Below are positions 59,372 to 64,000 of a stretch of 64,000 nt of DNA, piece by piece. Location: IMG/VR virus record IMGVR_UViG_3300022939_001737, positions 22,001 through 86,000 of that record, one strand, 5' to 3'. The DNA comes from a virus. Positions within the stretch are counted from its first letter, which is position 1. Each line of letters begins with the position of its first letter. Position numbers and translations under genes: made by a program. The notes under the pieces were generated by a model. It worked only from the letters and a program-made list of their open reading frames with translations, searched no databases and was not told the DNA's origin.

Positions 59372-59925
59372 TTGTCAAAGTTATGAATAACGGTTACAGG
59401 TTTTCCTAAAGGCACAGCAGAGTTAAAAACAATATACCATCCTGCTGCATAAGGTGGATTAGGACCAATACTTGGTACGTTTGTTCCGTCACTTTGTTCA
59501 AGTGTGTAGTTAGTGGTTGAAATTTGTAAAACGTTTTCTATCAGCACCAGTACGTTTTGAGCTGCTGCTGGCACTGGATAAACAGTGTCTCCGCTATCTA
59601 ATGGACCAAACACTGTTTCTGTTGCATCTCCTACACCTAAATTTTGTTGTGTAATACCAGGATTTTGATAAGGTTCTTTGAATCGAATATTGCGCCAAGC
59701 ACCGTTTTGGTAAGCTTCTAATTCATTAGATGTAGTATTATATCTAATCTGTCCATCTACTGAGCCAGTTGCTATACCTACTTCGCCTGGTCTTTGTGCT
59801 TCAACACCTTTAGGTACTAACATTGCACGTTCGCTGTCTGCAATAATCTGACTGTCAATGTCGTATATTACACCTGCACCTGAAGGATTTCTTACATTTG
59901 TTGTTTGACGCTTAATTAATCTCAT
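59368..59925 (-). CDS. Fibre-associated virion protein
   Basis: A 185-residue protein starting MRLIKRQTTNVRNPSGAGVIYDID. It contains RPGEVGIATGSVDGQIRYNTTSNELEAYQNGAWRNI, the same GxIRYNT...W module found twice in each of the two beta-helix proteins. The C-terminal half is a beta domain (NVLVLIENVLQISTTNYTLEQ). It starts right after the stop of the 112-residue gene. It is probably a fibre attachment or hinge protein. Confidence 0.65.
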   Translation of the reverse strand: MRLIKRQTTNVRNPSGAGVIYDIDSQIIADSERAMLVPKGVEAQRPGEVGIATGSVDGQIRYNTTSNELEAYQNGAWRNIRFKEPYQNPGITQQNLGVGDATETVFGPLDSGDTVYPVPAAAQNVLVLIENVLQISTTNYTLEQSDGTNVPSIGPNPPYAAGWYIVFNSAVPLGKPVTVIHNFDK

Positions 59926-60264
59926 TTAAACTTCCAAGTAACTGATTGTAGCTGCAAGGTCAGTAACGTTATTTGGATTACCGTTTCCTGGTTGTGCTAC
60001 AAATGTAATTTTATCTCCTGCTTCTAAAACAATTTTTTCTGTATCAAAAGTAAAGGTTTCTGCTCCAGGTAAATTTAAATTGTTTATAACTCGTGTTACT
60101 GAGTTATCTAATGCGCTGCCGCTTGGTATTAGATGCATATCGAATTGTGCATCAGAACTACCATTATTACAAATTAATATATTAGTTACAGCGTAAGATT
60201 TACCTCCTGGAACTAACACTCCGTCAATCTGTGTTGTTGTTAATTGTGTGTTAATTATTGCCAT
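59926..60264 (-). CDS. Small beta-sandwich virion protein (paralogue C)
   Basis: A 112-residue protein, MAIINTQLTTTQIDGVLVPGGKSYAVTNILICNNGSSDAQFDMHLIP, then TFTFDTEKIVLEAGDKITFVAQPGN and ATISYLEV. Strand order and length match the proteins at 42062 and 53128. It is translated together with the 185-residue fibre-associated protein. Confidence 0.6.
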   Translation of the reverse strand: MAIINTQLTTTQIDGVLVPGGKSYAVTNILICNNGSSDAQFDMHLIPSGSALDNSVTRVINNLNLPGAETFTFDTEKIVLEAGDKITFVAQPGNGNPNNVTDLAATISYLEV

Positions 60265-60273
60265 TTTTTATTC

Positions 60274-61323
60274 CTAAAATAACATTGAAAATAACAATGC
60301 TCTGTTTTTACTTACCAGTTCGTCTCTATTACTTTCGTCATTAACGAAGAATATACCTGATTTACCTGTAGATTGATTGCTAACGTATAATTTCGAACCA
60401 TCTGCAGGTTGCGAAGGCTGCATAGTAACGTCATCTATTCCAGGCACACTGTTTAAATGTAAAGTATCATCTATTCTTACGCTACCAACCCCTGGTGCAG
60501 ATAAAATTAGATCTTCGTTACTAGAAATAGTTTCGATTTGTGTTCCTACAATTCTAACTTCATCTAGTTCCCATCTATCCTTATACACTCTTGAAACAAC
60601 ATCAGAATCGATACTAAATGTAATTACGCTGTCGTCTCCTGTAGTTTCTTGGTCACGTATAACAATACTAGATGGTGTGATTGTACCGTCACCGATTTGA
60701 CTTAGGAATACATTTGCAAAGTTATATGCTACATAATCAACAACTGCCTGCGCATTAGGTAAAGCATCAGGTGCAATTACAGTTCCTGTTAGTGTATCTG
60801 TGTTGTCATATTCAAATACACATTTTTCATAATCGGTTATACCTGTAACTGATACTACTGGACCTCCATTACTATTGCCTAGGCCATCTGTTGTTGGTAC
60901 ACCGCTACTTATAAGGTACAAGTCGCCGCCGCCGGTAGTAATGCTATTTGTTCTTATACCAATTAAACCTTCGTTTTCATCCTTAAAAACAAACGATCCT
61001 TGTCTACCACCTGGATTCAACCAAGCTAAATCTTCATCAAAACCAAAAAATACATCAGGAAATGTACCTCTTTCAATTTCAAGACCAGAAAATCCATCAG
61101 GACCTTGAATACCAGCTCCGCCTTCGTCGCCTGTATTAAGATGAATAACTCTATCTTCGATATTTAAATCAGTTGTATTAATTGTAGTTGTTTCACCTTG
61201 GACAACTAAGTCACCTGTGATATAAACTTCGCCAACATTTAATCCTGTATCCAAAGTTATTCTATTACCGTCTTGAACAGTAATTTTATAATTTCCTTTA
61301 GGTACATTTACATACTTTGACAT
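60274..61323 (-). CDS. Tail fibre-like virion protein
   Basis: A 349-residue protein, MSKYVNVPKGNYKITVQDGNRITLDTG, followed by NVGEVYITGDLVVQGETTTINTTDLNIEDRVIHLNTGD, the sequence repeated in many marine T4-like fibre proteins. The C-terminal part has SDVVSRVYKDRWELDEVRIVG and SVRIDDTLHLNSVPG. It probably forms a fibre segment or connector. No late octamer is seen right before it, so it is probably expressed from the promoter at 61907-61914. Confidence 0.65.
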   Translation of the reverse strand: MSKYVNVPKGNYKITVQDGNRITLDTGLNVGEVYITGDLVVQGETTTINTTDLNIEDRVIHLNTGDEGGAGIQGPDGFSGLEIERGTFPDVFFGFDEDLAWLNPGGRQGSFVFKDENEGLIGIRTNSITTGGGDLYLISSGVPTTDGLGNSNGGPVVSVTGITDYEKCVFEYDNTDTLTGTVIAPDALPNAQAVVDYVAYNFANVFLSQIGDGTITPSSIVIRDQETTGDDSVITFSIDSDVVSRVYKDRWELDEVRIVGTQIETISSNEDLILSAPGVGSVRIDDTLHLNSVPGIDDVTMQPSQPADGSKLYVSNQSTGKSGIFFVNDESNRDELVSKNRALLFSMLF

Positions 61324-61343
61324 TCTTGATTCCCAGTAATAAT

Positions 61344-61363
61344 GTGGGGGATTGCTCCCCCAC
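61344..61363 (-). other. Perfect GNRA-capped hairpin
   Basis: On the minus strand GTGGGGGA-GCAA-TCCCCCAC is an 8-bp perfect stem with a GCAA tetraloop, between the 146- and 349-residue genes. No T-run follows. It resembles the gp18-gp19 hairpin and may stabilise or process the message. Confidence 0.6.
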
Positions 61364-61372
61364 TACACGTTA

Positions 61373-61813
61373 TTAGCCGTCGCCTTCAGTATCGTCAGCA
61401 CCTGTTAGTACGTCATCATCTGTACCTAGTGTTGCGTCAGCACCTGCGCCTACACCTGTACCAGCTTCTTCAACTGCTACTGTATCGCCTGTACCTGTAA
61501 AGTCCCAAGTAGTAACAGAACCGTTGTCCATTGTTACTTTGCGTCCTGAAATTTTAGTAACTTGACGTGCTGTTCCGCCGTCGTCAACAACAATTGACAT
61601 TTCACCTTCTAGCAAATCAGCCGATGCTTTATCAACTAATGTGCATAGGCCTGTATCTGTGCCGCCTGCATTTGAAACATTAAAACGCTTTGAACCTTTT
61701 TGATTTACAATGTAGCCCGGTGTAGAACCGTTGCCTGCATTAAATTGAACTTTAATTTCGTTGCCACCTGCTGTAGGTGCTCCGAAGTATCTTTTGTTAA
61801 GTGGTCTTCCCAT
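61373..61813 (-). CDS. Small virion structural protein
   Basis: A 146-residue protein, MGRPLNKRYFGAPTAGGNEIKVQFNAGNG, with QVTKISGRKVTMDNGSVTTWDF, a sequence conserved in marine T4-like phages near the capsid gene. The C terminus is Asp/Gly-rich (GAGADATLGTDDDVLTGADD). The start at 61813 has AGGAGA upstream; a longer frame to 61939 runs through its promoter and leader. It may be a head-associated or fibre-base protein. Confidence 0.65.
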   Translation of the reverse strand: MGRPLNKRYFGAPTAGGNEIKVQFNAGNGSTPGYIVNQKGSKRFNVSNAGGTDTGLCTLVDKASADLLEGEMSIVVDDGGTARQVTKISGRKVTMDNGSVTTWDFTGTGDTVAVEEAGTGVGAGADATLGTDDDVLTGADDTEGDG

Positions 61814-61914
61814 TTGTTTTCTCCTATTTAGAAGTCCGATGCGGGTTCTATCCGCTACGCTGTTGGGACAGCATAAGTCCGCCTTGCGGCACACTATCTG
61901 ACACAAGTATTTAT
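61814..61914 (-). promoter_or_regulatory. Late promoter and hairpin-rich leader of the 146-residue gene
   Basis: The minus strand has ATAAATAC at 61914-61907 and a leader of about 85 bases. It contains GCC-GCAA-GGC (GNRA loop), GCTGT-CCCA-ACAGC, and GCGG...CCGC stems, then AGGAGA before the ATG. This is a second structured late leader, like that at 56414-56547. Confidence 0.6.
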
Positions 61915-61923
61915 CAAATAAAG

Positions 61924-61956
61924 AAAAAGCCCGACACACTAATGCATCGGGCTTTT
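61924..61956 (-). terminator. Terminator of the candidate ncRNA
   Basis: On the minus strand AGCCCGA pairs with TCGGGCT around a 12-base loop, followed by TTTTCTT; flanking A and T runs extend the stem. It separates the RNA unit from the late promoter of the 146-residue gene. Confidence 0.85.
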
Positions 61957-62168
61957 ATTAAAGGGTGGGTGAAGGACTTGGGTTTACCTCCAACTAAGCG
62001 CCTAGATACCTGTCTATGTTACGCCTAGAACCTCAGTTCTGCTTAGTATCGCAGTGTGCGTACTGCTTGTCTCCAAACTCTACGCCGGGCACTACCCCTA
62101 ACCAAGTGCGCTTATCTCCTCTAGATCGGAAATTATTAGCGCCAACCCGTATAACAACGTCTTGTTAT
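61924..62168 (-). ncRNA. Candidate structured non-coding RNA
   Basis: A transcription unit of about 245 bases with no convincing reading frame, between a sigma70-like promoter (62202-62175) and a rho-independent terminator (61956-61924). It is much GC-richer than its surroundings. Hairpins on the minus strand are GCGCT...AGCGC enclosing ATTTCC/GGAGAT (62142-62108), GCAGT/ACTGC (62066-62051) and AGAAC-TGAG-GTTCT (62040-62027). An outer 7-bp stem ACTAAGC/GCTTAGT (62047-62041 with 61999-61993) closes a multi-branch. I find no T-arm consensus, acceptor stem or other known RNA signature, so it is not an obvious tRNA or tmRNA. Function unknown. Confidence 0.6.
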
Positions 62169-62174
62169 ATTATT

Positions 62175-62202
62175 AATATAACATCATTAAAACAAATGTC
62201 AA
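62175..62202 (-). promoter_or_regulatory. Sigma70-like promoter of the candidate ncRNA, with a palindrome over the -10
   Basis: The minus strand has TTGACA (62202-62197), a 16-base spacer and TATATT (62180-62175). A perfect 9-1-9 palindrome, GTTATATTA-A-TAATATAAC (62182-62164), covers the -10 box and likely start site, where a repressor could bind. Confidence 0.75.
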
Positions 62203-62220
62203 CCACTTTTTTATGTTTTT

Positions 62221-62763
62221 TTAAATTTTTCTTCTTCTAATATCTAATGCCCGACTTGCACGATACATTTCTATACTTACTTTGTTTGATTGATTGCCTC
62301 CTAGTATCAAATAATATTTTATATTATCTTTTACATATGTTTGCAAATAAAATCCTACGTGACCTTGCCAGCCTTTATCGCCTCTTGGAAATACAACCAA
62401 ATCTCCTGGTTGAATATCTTCTTCGGATACTTTGTCACCCCAAGTTAAAAAGGAACGTGCCATTAGAGGTACATCACTAATACTTTCACTTCCGGGTATT
62501 CCGCTTTCGTGCAGTACACTATTAACAAAAGCTGCACACCATTCTGTACGTACAGGATCAACACCTGTATAGCTGCGTAGTTCTTGTCTGTCTGTACTTT
62601 CGTGAAGTCCGTAATAGTTATAAGCAGTAAGTGCAGGATTGTCTGCACTTATTTGTATAGGAACTTCTCCTCTAACAGCAGGTATTGGAACTGATTGTAC
62701 ACATCCTGTAAAAACAAATAATCCTATAAAAATTAATATGTAGTGTTTCATAAAATCTTTCAT
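62221..62763 (-). CDS. Lipoprotein-type cysteine peptidase/amidase, candidate lysis protein
   Basis: A 180-residue protein with an N-terminal KHYILIFIGLFVFTGC segment, a positively charged start, a hydrophobic core and a lipobox-like Cys21, so it is probably exported and lipid-anchored. The catalytic domain resembles NlpC/P60 or CHAP-type hydrolases of the TIGR02594 kind. TEWCAAFVNSVLHESG holds the nucleophile Cys76, GWQGHVGFY holds His135, and ILGGNQSNKVS follows. It likely cuts peptidoglycan. It lies behind the gp23 terminator. An alternative start is the fifth codon. No holin is visible beside it. Confidence 0.78.
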   Translation of the reverse strand: MKDFMKHYILIFIGLFVFTGCVQSVPIPAVRGEVPIQISADNPALTAYNYYGLHESTDRQELRSYTGVDPVRTEWCAAFVNSVLHESGIPGSESISDVPLMARSFLTWGDKVSEEDIQPGDLVVFPRGDKGWQGHVGFYLQTYVKDNIKYYLILGGNQSNKVSIEMYRASRALDIRRRKI

Positions 62764-62774
62764 TTGTGTGAGTC

Positions 62775-62802
62775 AAAAAAATAGGGCGTTGCCGCCCTAT
62801 TT
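62775..62802 (-). terminator. Rho-independent terminator of gp23
   Basis: On the minus strand AAATAGGGCG-GCAA-CGCCCTATTT is a 10-bp stem with a GNRA tetraloop followed by a long T-run. It ends the gp23 message just before the hydrolase gene. The plus strand also carries T residues downstream, so it may work in both directions. Confidence 0.92.
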
Positions 62803-62826
62803 TAATTTTTAACAAAGTACTTAGAC

Positions 62827-64000
62827 TTAGCTGAATGAAACGTTGTTGTTTGTAATATCAACTTTGCCTAGGTAGTCTGCTGCGTTACCTAGTGATGACG
62901 CAGTGTTGTTAAGCTCAACGTAGCCATAACGTGTCATAAATGATACTGTTGGCTCGAATGTGCCTGGATCTAGAACAACACCTGAGCTCATTAGTGGGAT
63001 ATATGGGCAATAGAACGCTGCTGCGTCTGATTCACTTGAACCCTTATAACCTACTAGTACTGCTGAGCCGTCACCAGCGTATGTGTTTACATACACTTTC
63101 ATTGCGTTGTTTAGTGTACCAACCATCTTAGTGTTAGTTGGAGCTTCGAATGCACCTTCTGTTGTACGAGCGAACGCAGAAGTAGTTGCTGACTGTAGAA
63201 TTGTTAGCGCGAATGGCGAAACAACTGCCCAGTTACCAGCACCACGTCTTGTACGCTGTGCAATCAAGTTTGACACTCTGTTGATTTGAACTGCAAGTGC
63301 TGCGTGTTCGTCACCAACAAATGTAGCTGTACCTGATACTGCTGCTTGATCATAAGTTTCACTTGCAGTGCCTGCTAGTGTACCTAGTGAAGCTAGGATC
63401 TCTTGATCGATTTCAGCGGTAATTTCTTGTGCTAGAGCAGCCATAATTTCTGCTTCAACATCGATACCGTGCTGTGATTGAGCATCCTGAGCTGCCTCAA
63501 ATGTCCAGCGAGCTGACAACTTACGTGTCTTAGCTTCAACTGTCTGCTTGAGGATCTGGATGCTTAGTTGATTACCAGCTTCACCTTCTAGTGCTGATGT
63601 TGAAGCTGCTTTGTCGTCAAGTGCACCTGAATATGCTTCAGCAATTTTGAATGGGCTTAGAGCTTCTTCGCCTGCTGTAGTATCAGTACCTGCAGTTGAG
63701 TTTACAGAGTCGCTGTAACGTACACGTAGAGTGTGGATCTGACCAACTGGACCAGTCATTGGTTGTACACCAACTAGTTCGTTTGCAATAACTGTTGGCA
63801 TTACACGTCTGATTACTGGAAGAATCACACGGTTTAGTGTCGCAACGTTACCAGCTGAAGTTGCGCCTGCAGTTGCAGTCTCAGCCAAATACTTGCGAGT
63901 GTTTTCTAGCGTAGCAGCCATAACAGACTTCTTGTTGCCTTGCAAGCCTTCAAGAAGAGCAGTTTTGGTGTCCTGCCAGCGGCTTTCTAATAGTTCTGAC
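62827..64000 (-). CDS. gp23: Major capsid protein gp23 (5' end just outside the window)
   Basis: The main shell protein of the head. The frame stays open to the window edge, reading SELLESRWQDTKTALLEG before the TTG/ATG-like positions at 63945 and 63921. The base at 64000 is G, fitting an ATG two bases beyond, so the full protein would be about 391 residues. Recognisable segments are LNRVILPVIRRVMPTVIANELVGVQPMTGPVG, EALSPFKIAEAYSGAL, RWTFEAAQDAQSQHGIDVEAEIM and FMTRYGYVELNN. T4 gp23 has 521 residues as a precursor, so this is compact. It is followed by a strong terminator. Confidence 0.93.
   Translation of the reverse strand, partial: SELLESRWQDTKTALLEGLQGNKKSVMAATLENTRKYLAETATAGATSAGNVATLNRVILPVIRRVMPTVIANELVGVQPMTGPVGQIHTLRVRYSDSVNSTAGTDTTAGEEALSPFKIAEAYSGALDDKAASTSALEGEAGNQLSIQILKQTVEAKTRKLSARWTFEAAQDAQSQHGIDVEAEIMAALAQEITAEIDQEILASLGTLAGTASETYDQAAVSGTATFVGDEHAALAVQINRVSNLIAQRTRRGAGNWAVVSPFALTILQSATTSAFARTTEGAFEAPTNTKMVGTLNNAMKVYVNTYAGDGSAVLVGYKGSSESDAAAFYCPYIPLMSSGVVLDPGTFEPTVSFMTRYGYVELNNTASSLGNAADYLGKVDITNNNVSFS

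Noticed and set aside
61924-62168. tRNA or tmRNA in the structured region
   Set aside because: I looked for the T-arm consensus, an acceptor stem with CCA-like end, and a tmRNA tag frame, and found none; GGTTCTAGGC alone is not enough.
61801-62240. Two short plus-strand frames across the ncRNA region
   Set aside because: They have no Shine-Dalgarno, no recognisable protein features, and lie over perfect RNA stems, the minus-strand promoter and the terminator.
63921-63945. gp23 beginning inside the window
   Set aside because: The frame continues upstream without a stop and gives plausible capsid N-terminal sequence to the window edge, so an internal start is not supported.
1-64000. Cyanophage photosynthesis genes as evidence of host
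   Set aside because: No psbA, psbD, hli or similar gene is present, so a cyanobacterial host cannot be concluded from this window.

Overview
This window is part of the genome of a T4-like contractile-tailed phage, most probably marine. The signs are an AT-rich sequence, a T4 core (gp4, gp13-gp19, gp23, gp32, UvsX, UvsY), very large modular tail proteins of the kind known from cyanophage and pelagiphage myoviruses, and a late-promoter octamer close to T4's TATAAATA at many gene starts. No photosynthesis gene is present here, so the host cannot be named. The heptose, glycosyltransferase and sulfotransferase genes suggest a Gram-negative host whose surface glycans the phage alters.

Layout from the left. 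1-2.7 kb: a glycan-modification cassette (start of an NAD-dependent epimerase, sulfotransferase, FkbM methyltransferase, GT25-type and a second putative glycosyltransferase). 2.7-5.5 kb: recombination and replication genes (uvsY, a small conserved gene, uvsX, gp32). 5.6-15.4 kb: packaging and tail genes (a large candidate ejection protein, gp17, a glycine-zipper protein, two conserved phage genes, gp16, gp4, a tail-tube-like protein, gp19). 15.4-20.5 kb: an enlarged tail sheath gp18, an HNH protein, a dNMP kinase and gp13. 20.5-26.5 kb: the only long plus-strand block, gp14-gp15-Nudix followed by a heptose operon (hldE, hldD, cupin, gmhB). 26.5-34 kb: a 2049-residue virion protein and two smaller ones. 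34-37.6 kb: carbamoyltransferase, SGNH-like hydrolase and GT9 (heptosyltransferase-like) glycosyltransferase. 37.7-61.8 kb: tail-fibre, baseplate and adhesin genes, including three Cys/Gly-rich proteins, two giant proteins with eight carbohydrate-binding-like repeats each, and two beta-helix proteins. 61.9-62.2 kb: a promoter-RNA-terminator unit with no recognisable coding content. 62.2-64 kb: a lipoprotein-type cysteine peptidase and the major capsid protein gp23, whose start lies about two bases outside the window.

Regulation can be read from the DNA. Four sigma70-like promoters (before gp32, the dNMP kinase, hldE and the candidate ncRNA) suggest early expression. ATAAATA-type late promoters precede most structural operons, with rho-independent terminators at several gene ends. 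At three late genes the octamer sits exactly where T4 spacing would put the transcript start on the A of the ATG, and hldE has the same geometry from a consensus sigma70 promoter, so leaderless mRNAs are likely.

The most interesting items are the near-complete ADP-heptose pathway with a GT9 enzyme elsewhere in the window; the roughly 245-nt structured RNA unit; the repeated glycan-binding-like modules with a sialidase-like propeller insert; the cysteine-rich polyglycine adhesin candidates; and the leaderless promoter architecture.
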